64,000 nt of DNA, from assembly GCF_030818575.1 (NCBI RefSeq), contig NZ_JAUTAL010000001.1:186001-250000 (forward strand), written 5' to 3'. Positions 42,797 through 50,597 of the stretch are shown piece after piece; positions within the stretch are counted from its first letter, which is position 1, and each line of letters starts with the position of its first letter. This DNA is from Chryseobacterium camelliae. GTDB lineage: Bacteria > Bacteroidota > Bacteroidia > Flavobacteriales > Weeksellaceae. Made by a program: the position numbers and the translations under genes. The notes under the pieces were generated by a model. That model ran no database searches, was not told the DNA's origin, and saw only the letters and a program-made list of their open reading frames with translations.

Positions 42797-42823
42797 GAGA
42801 CCGCCGAATGGCGGTCTCTTTTT
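42797..42823 (+). terminator. Intrinsic terminator of the RND operon
   Basis: A 9-bp stem (GAGACCGCC/GGCGGTCTC, loop GAAT) followed by five T. Confidence 0.93.
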
Positions 42824-42840
42824 GATATTTTTCATGATAA

Positions 42841-42870
42841 TAATAAAAAGCCCATTAATCAACGGGCTTT
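42841..42870 (-). terminator. Intrinsic terminator of the peptide-cluster operon
   Basis: On the minus strand the stem AAAGCCC/GGGCTTT (10-base loop) is followed by TTTATTATT. It serves the gene ending at 42930. Confidence 0.75.
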
Positions 42871-42929
42871 AGGCATAAATATGCAGCAAAAATATAGTTA
42901 CATGGTTATTAGTTGTGGATCATAATTAA

Positions 42930-43805
42930 TTATAGACAACTTGGAGCTAACTCTATAGGACTTTCAAAATTTTTTAATATTTCCGATTCTTTACGGTTAT
43001 AGGATTCTTTTACTTCTTTACTATTGACATCTTTTCCATTGATGACATAGGTGGTTTGGGAAGTATTCAGATTTTCAAAAATAACAGAAGGTTGTTTGAT
43101 GTACTTTTTCCAGAAGGAATCCCACTGTTTTGGACTGATATTCATAGGTTGATCATATGTGAAATTTCTTTTTTCTAAGTCATTATTTTCTTTATGAATA
43201 CCCTTAATTTCAAATGTATAGGCTCCATCTGAGTCTGTGATCTTTAATATAAGTCCGGGCAAACCATAAAATTTGTAAGGACCGTCACTTATAGGAATCT
43301 CTTTAGTATACCAAGCTATCCATTTTCTGCCTCCAAATTCCGTTGAAGCCATATAAGCTTTATACCCCAGAATTATACTTGTCTTATCATCAATAAGCTT
43401 CCAGTGCTGTTTACAGGAAGGATAAGCAATAGAAAAAATACTGGTAAAAAAACGTTCTTCTACAGTGATTGTATTCTGAGATATATTTTTAATAATCAAA
43501 GAGCGAAACTTGGCATTTGTAATACCGTCACCTATCCGCAACCCCTTAGCTTTATTGGCAAAATATTCATTTACCATACTGGTATGGGTTGAATCTCTTC
43601 TGAAATTTTCATAAGACTGAAAATAAGAATTTCCTTTTTCATTGGTAATAAGGCTGCATAATTCATGATGATTTGTTGACTCACTTTTATTTTTCCATTG
43701 CATTTCATAAAAAATTTTATAAGATTGCGAAAAATACATATTATGAGTTAATAATGTTAGTGCTAAGACTGGGAGTATTCTTTGTAAAAGTTTTTTCATG
43801 ATCAT
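42930..43805 (-). CDS. GLPGLI family secreted protein
   Basis: The 291-residue exported protein carries the motif that names the family, in DGPYKFYGLPGLILKITD at about residue 200. A signal peptide (MKKLLQRILPVLALTLLTHNMYFSQ) precedes it. Its GLPGLI domain is a beta-rich fold of unknown function common in Chryseobacterium and often found near TonB-dependent receptors. Here it is instead the last gene of a minus-strand cluster with an HTTM membrane protein. The first 65 bp overlap the end of that gene, and starting later would destroy the signal peptide, so the overlap is likely real and points to coupled translation. The cluster is AT-rich compared with its surroundings. Confidence 0.85.
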   Translation of the reverse strand: MIMKKLLQRILPVLALTLLTHNMYFSQSYKIFYEMQWKNKSESTNHHELCSLITNEKGNSYFQSYENFRRDSTHTSMVNEYFANKAKGLRIGDGITNAKFRSLIIKNISQNTITVEERFFTSIFSIAYPSCKQHWKLIDDKTSIILGYKAYMASTEFGGRKWIAWYTKEIPISDGPYKFYGLPGLILKITDSDGAYTFEIKGIHKENNDLEKRNFTYDQPMNISPKQWDSFWKKYIKQPSVIFENLNTSQTTYVINGKDVNSKEVKESYNRKESEILKNFESPIELAPSCL

Positions 43806-44673
43806 AATAATTAAAATAATAAGAAGTTAAGTTCCATACAATCATTATTGCAGAAAAGAAAAAAAGATTAAAACTGATAATAATTCCGATATGCATTAAT
43901 ATAGTAATTGTGAGCCATATTTTTCTGGTTTTATTAATATTTATAAATACTGGATATAAAATCTCAACTGCTATAATCATCCATCCGGCTGTAATATAAA
44001 CAAAGTTAAAATTCTGATTAATAAAAGCTGGGATATGTATAAAATGTGTGAAATTGGGTAAATTTAGTGATTTCCAAACAGATTCACCATTCCACCAGTT
44101 AAATCCAAGGATTTTATCAAAACCTGAAAAGAAGTAGGCAATACATAAATGAACTTGGATCATCCTTTTGCTTATGGAAAGAGAACTAATAGGAAAATCA
44201 ATCAGGGTCTTGGGAAGGAATTTCCGCTGCACTGAAAAATAATGCGATGAGGGAAAAATAATAATATAAAATAAAGACATGCTTGAAAAGAAATCAGCTC
44301 CATAAAAAAATAATGATGCTGTCTTGACAAAGGAAACTTGCATAAAAAGTAATATTAACGCAGATATCCTGCTAAAAAAGCCAATGATAATAAATAATAA
44401 CAGTAAAACATACGCAAACTTAAAAATCTGACTGGGATTTTTAACGTATGATGATAAAAATATTTCTATATTATGATATGAGAATACGTCATAGTTGTAA
44501 AAAGCATTATGGATTTCAACAGGAATAATGCTGTCCCTGCCATATAATAGATCAAAATCTTTCCAGACAGATAAAAAATGGACCATTAAAACTGCTCCCA
44601 CACTTATTCTGAAGAAGACAAGAAAACTAGGTTGAAAACTTTTGTTGAAATATCGAGATATAATCTTTTTCAT
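43741..44673 (-). CDS. HTTM-domain membrane protein, SdpB-like
   Basis: The 310-residue integral membrane protein has about seven hydrophobic helices and matches the HTTM (horizontally transferred transmembrane) domain, which is related to vitamin-K-dependent carboxylase and is found in SdpB of the sporulation-delaying-protein toxin system. Typical pieces are FLVFFRISVGAVLMVHFLS near the start, FSRISALILLFMQ, and YFFSGFDKILGFNWWNGESV at the centre. SdpB helps process or export the SdpC toxin. The gene overlaps the preceding SdpA-like gene by 4 bp (ATGA) and the following GLPGLI gene by 65 bp, so all three are tightly coupled. The substrate is unknown. The peptide gene at 45254 is the natural candidate. 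Confidence 0.82.
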   Translation of the reverse strand: MKKIISRYFNKSFQPSFLVFFRISVGAVLMVHFLSVWKDFDLLYGRDSIIPVEIHNAFYNYDVFSYHNIEIFLSSYVKNPSQIFKFAYVLLLLFIIIGFFSRISALILLFMQVSFVKTASLFFYGADFFSSMSLFYIIIFPSSHYFSVQRKFLPKTLIDFPISSLSISKRMIQVHLCIAYFFSGFDKILGFNWWNGESVWKSLNLPNFTHFIHIPAFINQNFNFVYITAGWMIIAVEILYPVFININKTRKIWLTITILMHIGIIISFNLFFFSAIMIVWNLTSYYFNYYDHEKTFTKNTPSLSTNIINS

Positions 44674-45185
44674 TTTACACTGTCTATTTTAATTAACCTT
44701 GGATTTCTTAAACTTTCTTTGAGAGATGGCTGATCATATAGATAGGCATAAGTAATGATGTTTTTTCCATATTTTTTTTTAAAACTTTGGTTGATCTTTT
44801 TTAATAATATGTGGTTGATTTTTAATTCGGGCATACTCTGATCTTTGGTAATGACATTTTTTATATATACATCATTTAAATTTGCAAATCTGAGCTTTCC
44901 TTCTTTACTTCTTAATAAATCTGTAGAAATATATGAGTGGCCATTTTCCTGATTTTCAGAAATGATAATAAAATTACTTGATACATTGGGTGCAAAAAAA
45001 CCATAGCCCGTATCAAAGCCGGTATAAGAGGAAAACATTTTTTCATACTTATTCCCATGCATACTGATCAAATTTTCATATTTATAGAAATCGCAAAATG
45101 ACTGTACAGTAGTTGAAATTCCTGTAATAAGAACTTTTAAAATGATCAGAGAAAAAATAATATATTCAAAAAAAATATTTTTCAT
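44670..45185 (-). CDS. SdpA-like membrane-anchored protein
   Basis: The 171-residue protein has one N-terminal membrane helix (FFEYIIFSLIILKVLITGIS) and a C-terminal extracytoplasmic domain. The segment TGYGFFAPNVSSNF at about residues 58-71 resembles the G-W-x-F-F-x-x-(N/D)-P region of SdpA and DUF5819 proteins, which are usually paired with HTTM/SdpB partners. That pairing holds here, as the stop overlaps the ATG of the HTTM gene (ATGA). The C-terminal half (KINHILLKKINQSFKKKYG) is basic. The assignment rests on one motif plus size, topology and gene order, so it is tentative. Confidence 0.6.
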   Translation of the reverse strand: MKNIFFEYIIFSLIILKVLITGISTTVQSFCDFYKYENLISMHGNKYEKMFSSYTGFDTGYGFFAPNVSSNFIIISENQENGHSYISTDLLRSKEGKLRFANLNDVYIKNVITKDQSMPELKINHILLKKINQSFKKKYGKNIITYAYLYDQPSLKESLRNPRLIKIDSVK

Positions 45186-45214
45186 GGCCTACTGCTTTAA
45201 TTAATAATAATGAA

Positions 45215-45245
45215 TAAATAACAGGATGCTCTTTTGAGCATCCTG
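45215..45245 (-). terminator. Hairpin between the peptide gene and the SdpA-like gene
   Basis: A 10-bp perfect stem (CAGGATGCTC/GAGCATCCTG, loop of 4) followed on the minus strand by TTATTTATTC. It sits directly after the stop of the peptide gene and probably acts as a partial terminator. Confidence 0.7.
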
Positions 45246-45253
45246 AAGATAAT

Positions 45254-45547
45254 TTATTGATACTTCTTAATGATATCATTAAGTTTAGCACTTGTATCAG
45301 ATGTTGGCTGATCAGGAAAAGTTCTGTTTCTTGTGGTGCAGGTACTTTGTTCCGACTGATAGTCACAATAAGTCCATCCGGCAACGTTTTTGCTCAAAAA
45401 CTCTAAATCTTCTTTAGAAATTTTTTCGGTATTTTTTACAGTGATTACATTACCATTTACTTCAATGATATCATCATTTGTAGTATTGGCGAATGACATA
45501 AGTGAAAGAGCTATCACTCCTCCAGCTAAGAAAATTGCTTTTTTCAT
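45254..45547 (-). CDS. Small secreted two-cysteine peptide, possible toxin or signal precursor
   Basis: The 97-residue product has a clear signal peptide (MKKAIFLAGGVIALSLMSFA, cleavage likely after Ala20). The polar mature region is about 77 residues. Two cysteines, Cys61 and Cys70, are eight residues apart (YCDYQSEQSTCTTRN), ready for a disulfide loop. The C-terminus is charged (SAKLNDIIKKYQ). The family is not recognised. It is followed by a hairpin and then by the SdpA-like, HTTM/SdpB-like and GLPGLI genes, an order like a secreted-peptide precursor placed before its export machinery. It could instead be an accessory or immunity protein. The homologous SdpC is larger. Confidence 0.65.
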   Translation of the reverse strand: MKKAIFLAGGVIALSLMSFANTTNDDIIEVNGNVITVKNTEKISKEDLEFLSKNVAGWTYCDYQSEQSTCTTRNRTFPDQPTSDTSAKLNDIIKKYQ

Positions 45548-45640
45548 TTTAATTCGATTTAAATGTTAATATTAATTTTGTAATTTATTTATTACTATTC
45601 CTTTGCATTGCGCACTACAAGATGAATAGATGATAAATTA

Positions 45641-45877
45641 TTATAATCTCCAATGTGTTCCAATTTTTATTGGAGGATCTTGTGGTCTAATGGTATCTTT
45701 GATTGCGGGTTGGTGTTCATCTGTTTGTTTTTGAGTTCTGTATTCATTAACGAAATCTTTTCTAAAATCCAGAATATCTTCTTCACCTTCTTGTCTGCAA
45801 GATATAAATAGAGAAAATGAAAATATTACAATTAGTATAAATGTTAATTTGAATGTAATTGAGATAATCTTTTTCAT
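45641..45877 (-). CDS. Very small lipoprotein
   Basis: The 78-residue product is a predicted lipoprotein with an unusually long hydrophobic signal (KLTFILIVIFSFSLFISC, Cys27). It leaves a mature chain of only about 50 polar residues that ends in DPPIKIGTHWRL. A short Pro-rich tail with a terminal tryptophan can be a recognition or export tag, but no family is recognised. It is the first gene of the minus-strand cluster, about 94 bp before the peptide gene, and faces the palindromes at 45986-46012. It could serve as an immunity protein or as a peptide precursor. Confidence 0.55.
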   Translation of the reverse strand: MKKIISITFKLTFILIVIFSFSLFISCRQEGEEDILDFRKDFVNEYRTQKQTDEHQPAIKDTIRPQDPPIKIGTHWRL

Positions 45878-45985
45878 AATATATGATATTAAGGTTATCC
45901 CGGCCAGGTTTAGTTTTTTAGAATTCTGATTTCGAATTTATAAGCTAAATCTTAAGAAAAAAAGTACTGTATGTCAATATTTATT

Positions 45986-46012
45986 AATTAAGACGTCTTA
46001 ATTCATGAATTA
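45986..46012. promoter_or_regulatory. Two overlapping perfect palindromes, candidate operator
   Basis: AATTAAGACGTCTTAATT (45986-46003, 18 bp) and TAATTCATGAATTA (45999-46012, 14 bp) are both perfect. They lie between the divergent lipoprotein gene (start 45877) and the regulator gene (start near 46154), where a control site would be expected. Confidence 0.55.
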
Positions 46013-46119
46013 GGACTATTGTATACTGTTGTTTTTCAGTATTTTATGGTTTTGTTGAAGAATATATCTATTTATATTATTAATTCATTATTAATTGACA
46101 AAAATTGTTTCATTTTATG

Positions 46120-46127
46120 TATTTTTG
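46120..46127 (+). promoter_or_regulatory. -7 element TATTTTTG of the TPR-AraC regulator
   Basis: A perfect TAnnTTTG, with a TTG 22 bp upstream at 46095-46097. The predicted start near 46133 leaves a short leader and supports a non-ATG start at 46154 or 46160. Confidence 0.5.
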
Positions 46128-46153
46128 AATATAGGATATAATAAATTTCTAAT

Positions 46154-47893
46154 TTGTATTTGATTAAAAGGCTATTTTTAATATTATTTGCAGTATTTTT
46201 CCAACTTTTCTTTTCTCAGAAGAGCTACAGCCGGTATTATTATATGAGAGCAAACTATGAATCACTGCAAGAAAATGATTCTACAGCTATTTCTTGGATA
46301 CAAAAATATATTGCCCTTGCAAAAGCTGAAAAGAATTATGGACAGATGCTTCAGGGATATAGAGATGCTATTTTTTATTCACCGTCAAATAATCACAAAC
46401 TCATTTATGCAGATAGTGCAATAAATGCTGCACGCTCATCAGAAAACGCTGATTTAATTACTACAGCTTATATTGAAAAAGGGGTGATATACTACTATCA
46501 TTATAAACAGTATCAATTGGCACTGAATGAGTACTTAATTGCTTATGAGTATTCGAAGAAAACTGACAGTAAATTTCTGAAATTTCAGAATCTGTATCAT
46601 ATAGGCGTTGTAAAAAGCTATCTTGGATATTATGAAGAAGCAGCATCAATATTCAAAGAATGTATTGCCTATTACGAATCCAGAATCAAAGAAAATATAC
46701 ATCCAAATGAAATTTACAATAATAAAAAAGGATACCTGAATAGTCTACATCAGCTGATTGTCTGTTACCGTAATTCAGGGCAATATACTGCTGCTGATTG
46801 GGAAATACAAAAGGGGCTGAAGGAGGTGGGTGATAATTCTGATTTTATTCAGGAAAAAGGTTATTTTATTCTTTGCAAAGGAATTTCAGAATTTCAAAAA
46901 AAAAACTATCAATCATCTATTGCCTATCTGAAAAAATCTTTATCTACTCTTAAAGCTGCTGGTGATTTTGCATGGTTGTCCGTTAATTATTTTTACACAG
47001 GAAAAAGCTTTTTAAAACTTCATAATGATCAGTTATCAATATTACAATTCAAAAAGATAGACTCAGTATTTCAAAAGCATCAATTTATTTTACCTGAGGT
47101 AAGAGAAAACTATGAGCTCTTGATTAATCACTATAAGAGCGATGGAAATCAGGAAAGACAGTTATATTATACCAATCAATTGCTAAAAGCTGACAGTATT
47201 CTCGCTAGGGATTTTACCTATTTGTCATCGAGAATTCATAAAGAATATGATACAAAAACATTACTTGATGAAAAAAATAAACTTCAGAATGCTAATTTTT
47301 GGAGTGTATTTATTATTTTAAGTTTAATTCTAATGAGTATAGTACTATTTATATTGTTACGAATAAAGCTCAAAAAAGGAAAAGATATTCAAAAGAGATA
47401 TCTGATTTTGGAAGACAAACTTCTAAGACAGCAAAACAAAAGTACCGAAAAAAATAATAAAAAATTATCTGAAATAATCATTAGGGGCTCTGTGGAAAAA
47501 AGAATAGGACCTGATGAAAGCATAGTAGAGGAATTGCTTATAAAACTAAAATCTTTTGAAGATAAAAAAGGATTCATTAAAAGAGGATTGACCATTAATA
47601 AACTTGCTAATCAATTGGGGACCAATTCAAATTATCTTTCTCATGTAATTAATGAATATAAAGGGGTCAATTTTAATAAGTATCTTAGTGATTTAAGAAT
47701 CAATTATATTACTGTATTATTATTTGATAATAAAGAATACCTGAAATATGGTATTGAGTCATTGGCCAAAGAATGCGGTATTGCTTCCCGTCAGAATTTT
47801 TCAGATCTTTTTTATGAAATTAATGGCATTAGACCTACAGATTTTATAAAAAAAAGAAGACAGGAATTAGATAAGGTAGATTTTTCAAACTAA
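46154..47893 (+). CDS. Membrane-bound TPR-AraC family transcriptional regulator
   Basis: The 579-residue protein has three parts. First comes an N-terminal signal-like segment (LIKRLFLILFAVFFQLFFSQ). Next is a long extracytoplasmic region of TPR-like helical repeats (about residues 40-370, for example YYHYKQYQLALNEYLIAYEY). Then a membrane helix at about 379-400 (FWSVFIILSLILMSIVLFIL) leads to a cytoplasmic AraC-type DNA-binding domain from about residue 470 (LTINKLANQLGTNSNYLSHV and the second helix-turn-helix SLAKECGIASRQNFSDLFYE). This one-component layout is common in Bacteroidota and can carry an outside signal to DNA. No ATG exists before the signal segment, so a TTG start at 46154 or 46160 is needed. 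It is divergent from the peptide cluster. Confidence 0.85.
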   Translation: MYLIKRLFLILFAVFFQLFFSQKSYSRYYYMRANYESLQENDSTAISWIQKYIALAKAEKNYGQMLQGYRDAIFYSPSNNHKLIYADSAINAARSSENADLITTAYIEKGVIYYYHYKQYQLALNEYLIAYEYSKKTDSKFLKFQNLYHIGVVKSYLGYYEEAASIFKECIAYYESRIKENIHPNEIYNNKKGYLNSLHQLIVCYRNSGQYTAADWEIQKGLKEVGDNSDFIQEKGYFILCKGISEFQKKNYQSSIAYLKKSLSTLKAAGDFAWLSVNYFYTGKSFLKLHNDQLSILQFKKIDSVFQKHQFILPEVRENYELLINHYKSDGNQERQLYYTNQLLKADSILARDFTYLSSRIHKEYDTKTLLDEKNKLQNANFWSVFIILSLILMSIVLFILLRIKLKKGKDIQKRYLILEDKLLRQQNKSTEKNNKKLSEIIIRGSVEKRIGPDESIVEELLIKLKSFEDKKGFIKRGLTINKLANQLGTNSNYLSHVINEYKGVNFNKYLSDLRINYITVLLFDNKEYLKYGIESLAKECGIASRQNFSDLFYEINGIRPTDFIKKRRQELDKVDFSN

Positions 47894-47951
47894 CAATTTT
47901 CTTCATCACAAATTAAATTATAACACGTCAAGTTTTGTCGCATTACCGTCA

Positions 47952-47959
47952 TAGCTTTG
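47952..47959 (+). promoter_or_regulatory. -7 element TAGCTTTG of the 47980 gene
   Basis: A perfect TAnnTTTG. The predicted start near 47965 leaves about 15 bases before the ATG at 47980 and excludes the TTG at 47935. Confidence 0.5.
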
Positions 47960-47979
47960 CTTCAAATCAATACAATGTT

Positions 47980-48678
47980 ATGGAAGTGCCGTTTTATCTG
48001 ACGTATAAAGAATTTGAAAATACTTATTATGACAACCTTGAACGATGGTTTGAGCAGGAAGGAAATGCCAGCGAAACCGATTACCTGAAACATCTTGCAG
48101 ATATGTATGCCCCTTATCTGTACTATAACTTTTCCCTTGAGCGGCTGCAGGCTGATGCTTCCGTGAAAATTAAGGACTGTTTCTTTCCGTATCATGAAAG
48201 GATCGGGATTTCTTTCTGTACGGGTTGCGATCATGGAAAAGCAAAGCATGCAGAAAAAATGAACCATGTATTTGAGTGGAAAACCATTACCATGATGGAA
48301 TATGCGCAGCATATACTCGATAAGGTCAATGACTATATTTTTAGGAACAGAATAACACTGAATAATGGCCAGTGTATCCTCGATTATCTGAGCGAAAGGG
48401 AAGTGGTGACCTTCAGGAACGGCGCAGGATACTGCATAGATTTCAGTCAGCATTTGGCTGTATTGCCTTTTCTGAAAGCATATCTACCCTGTTCAGGAAA
48501 GACAGTGAATATGGCCGCATACAGAGATTTCCTATTTTCTGTGGTACAAATCGCTGAATATATTGACCGAAAACTGGAGGACGTCCATGCTTCTGAATAT
48601 ACGATCAGGAACAGGTTAAAATCGGATGCGAAATTCAGGGTACAGGTCAACCAGCATTTTCTCACCTTCTGCAATTGA
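47980..48678 (+). CDS. Hypothetical protein
   Basis: The protein of about 232 residues is soluble and has no signal peptide. No family is recognised. It contains aromatic-rich helical stretches (MEVPFYLTYKEFENTYYDN, YAPYLYYNFSLERLQA), a CTGCDHGKAKHAEKM segment and a C-terminal helix that ends in VQVNQHFLTFCN. The frame is open from a TTG at 47935, but a -7 element lies between, so the ATG at 47980 is used. It is convergent with the alpha-amylase gene across a shared hairpin. The neighbouring regulator gene ends 86 bp upstream. Confidence 0.65.
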   Translation: MEVPFYLTYKEFENTYYDNLERWFEQEGNASETDYLKHLADMYAPYLYYNFSLERLQADASVKIKDCFFPYHERIGISFCTGCDHGKAKHAEKMNHVFEWKTITMMEYAQHILDKVNDYIFRNRITLNNGQCILDYLSEREVVTFRNGAGYCIDFSQHLAVLPFLKAYLPCSGKTVNMAAYRDFLFSVVQIAEYIDRKLEDVHASEYTIRNRLKSDAKFRVQVNQHFLTFCN

Positions 48679-48742
48679 TGATTACCAGAGACACCAAACA
48701 TTCATTCAACATATTTTAAGTTTTGATTACCATCAGAACCAA

Positions 48743-48772
48743 CAACTCCCGGCCAATACTGACCGGGAGTTG
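48743..48772. terminator. Hairpin between convergent genes
   Basis: A 10-bp perfect stem (CAACTCCCGG/CCGGGAGTTG, 10-base loop) between the genes ending at 48678 (plus) and 48792 (minus). T runs are weak on both strands, so termination strength is uncertain. Confidence 0.7.
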
Positions 48773-48791
48773 AAAACACAAGATTAAAAAA

Positions 48792-50255
48792 TTATTTAAA
48801 AGTCCATATACTTACAGAGCGTGGATTAACAGGAAAAACAGCTTTGCCGTTTTCATTGAGCACTATGGTTTCCGGTCTATATCCTAAAAAGTCATAGAGT
48901 GCAGAACCTGCCATTTCTTTTTCCATTTCTATTTCTTTGCAGCACTCTTCATTACTGGAAATAATAACGACACAACCGGAATGACGATCATCCCCCTTTC
49001 TTACCCACGCGATGCAGTTCGGACCGTCAAAGTAATTGATCTGTTCTCCGTAAGCAAATTTCTGCCTGGCTTCCAGCAGCATGGGAAGAATGGTTATTTT
49101 AGGGATGAGTACCCTTATCTCTTTATTATCTTGAATTTCAGGATATTCTGCCCCGAAAAGATCCGGATAAAAGATACAGGGATATCCATCTTTAGACATC
49201 AGGATCAGGGCGTACGCTAAAGGTTTGAACCAGTCTTTTACTGTCGATTCCAGGGCCTGGAACTTTTGTGTATCGTGGTTTTCTACAAATGTGACTGAAG
49301 TCTCAGGATTAATTTCTGTCAGGGTATTGTTAAAGATCTTTCTCAGATCATAATTTTTACCTTCCTTGGAGGCGGTAAAAAAATGATAGTGCAGGGGAAC
49401 ATCGAAGCACGAAATAATAGGGCCTATCTTTTCTGAAAATTCCGATATTTTCTCCACATCGTCTTTCCAGAACTCACCTATAATAAAGCAGTCCTTCACT
49501 TCAGTTTTAATGTAGTTGATCCAATCCTTTAAGAAATCGGAAGAAATATGCTTCAGTGCATCAAGCCGTAAGCCGTCGATATGGGTGGTTTCTATATACC
49601 ATTTTATCCATTCCTTCGTTTCCCGTATTACTTCCGGATTCCGGTATTCTACATCAGCACCCATCAGATAATCATAATTGCCGAACTGATGGCTTGCAGA
49701 GGGGTTCCAGTCTTTAAAATCATTATGAATTTTGAAAATTCCTTCAAGCTTTTGTCCGTTTTTGATGAGGGTGTCTATCCCACTGAAGCATTGGTGATCC
49801 CAAATGAAACCCGAATACTTCCCCTGTCTGCCCGGGAATGTAAAACGTGTAGAAGCTTTTGCTCTAAATGGCTTACCGATGATTCGCGTACGGTCTTCTT
49901 CATTGACTTCATGAACGGTAATTTCTTCCGTCTCATCGGCGCCCATTCTGTGGTTCAGTACAATGTCCGCATAAACGGCAATTCCCATTTTGTGGGCTTT
50001 ATTAATGGCTTTTAGGTAGTCCTCCTTACTTCCATATCTTGTAGCAATGGTGCCTTTCTGATTAAATTCTCCCAGATCATAAAGGTCATAGACATCATAG
50101 CCTCGGCTCTCTGTGCCCAGATTACATTTGATGGCAGGAGGAAGCCAGGCTGCGGTAATGCCAAGCTTTTTGAGGTATTCTGCTTTTTCTGAAAACTCAT
50201 TCCATACGTTTCCCGGATGGTACCAGTGGAAAAACTGAATAATTACGCCATTCAT
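48792..50255 (-). CDS. Cytoplasmic alpha-amylase (GH13)
   Basis: The 487-residue enzyme hydrolyses internal alpha-1,4-glucan bonds. There is no signal peptide, so it acts in the cytoplasm, probably on glycogen or imported maltodextrins. GH13 regions are present in order: region I DIVLNHRMG near residue 98, region II with the nucleophile in DGLRLDALKH (about 230), region III with the acid/base in IIGEFW (about 260) and region IV VENHDTQ (about 325). The fold and length match subfamily GH13_5 bacterial cytoplasmic amylases. It is monocistronic, with a hairpin downstream and a 342-bp upstream gap. A link to the phosphorylase at 14484 is metabolic only. Confidence 0.93.
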   Translation of the reverse strand: MNGVIIQFFHWYHPGNVWNEFSEKAEYLKKLGITAAWLPPAIKCNLGTESRGYDVYDLYDLGEFNQKGTIATRYGSKEDYLKAINKAHKMGIAVYADIVLNHRMGADETEEITVHEVNEEDRTRIIGKPFRAKASTRFTFPGRQGKYSGFIWDHQCFSGIDTLIKNGQKLEGIFKIHNDFKDWNPSASHQFGNYDYLMGADVEYRNPEVIRETKEWIKWYIETTHIDGLRLDALKHISSDFLKDWINYIKTEVKDCFIIGEFWKDDVEKISEFSEKIGPIISCFDVPLHYHFFTASKEGKNYDLRKIFNNTLTEINPETSVTFVENHDTQKFQALESTVKDWFKPLAYALILMSKDGYPCIFYPDLFGAEYPEIQDNKEIRVLIPKITILPMLLEARQKFAYGEQINYFDGPNCIAWVRKGDDRHSGCVVIISSNEECCKEIEMEKEMAGSALYDFLGYRPETIVLNENGKAVFPVNPRSVSIWTFK

Positions 50256-50597
50256 AATTTAGTAAGTCAACGAATGTATTCCTGTATTGTTTGGTGGTTA
50301 ATGTAAAATGAAGCAATAAATAAAACATGGAGTAATATTTAATCACATTAGATAGGATAATAATAAAATTATTTTCAGGACCGGTTGTGGAGAGATAAAC
50401 AGGATGGCTTATCAATACTGTATAACTGACACGGATGAAATTTCATAGTTAATATTTTGTGATTGGTGTTTACCAAAAGTAACATTTATTAATTCTGAAA
50501 TGTATGATTCAGATCATGGAAGGATGAAAATAACCTTTTTGGGGTAACAATTAGGAATGTAAAAGCACGGAATCAGGAAATTTTTTACTCCTGAATA
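50256..50597. other. AT-rich intergenic region
   Basis: 342 bp between two minus-strand genes. No coding frame or clear hairpin with a T tract is present. A weak TCAGGA/TCCTGA inverted pair near 50575-50596 may end the sigma-factor operon. Confidence 0.5.

Noticed and set aside
45166..45384. 72-codon minus-strand frame in the peptide island
   Set aside because: It overlaps both the secreted-peptide gene and the hairpin in another frame and lacks any export signal.
47962..48453. 163-codon minus-strand frame
   Set aside because: Antisense to the 47980 gene, which has a promoter element and a better coding pattern.
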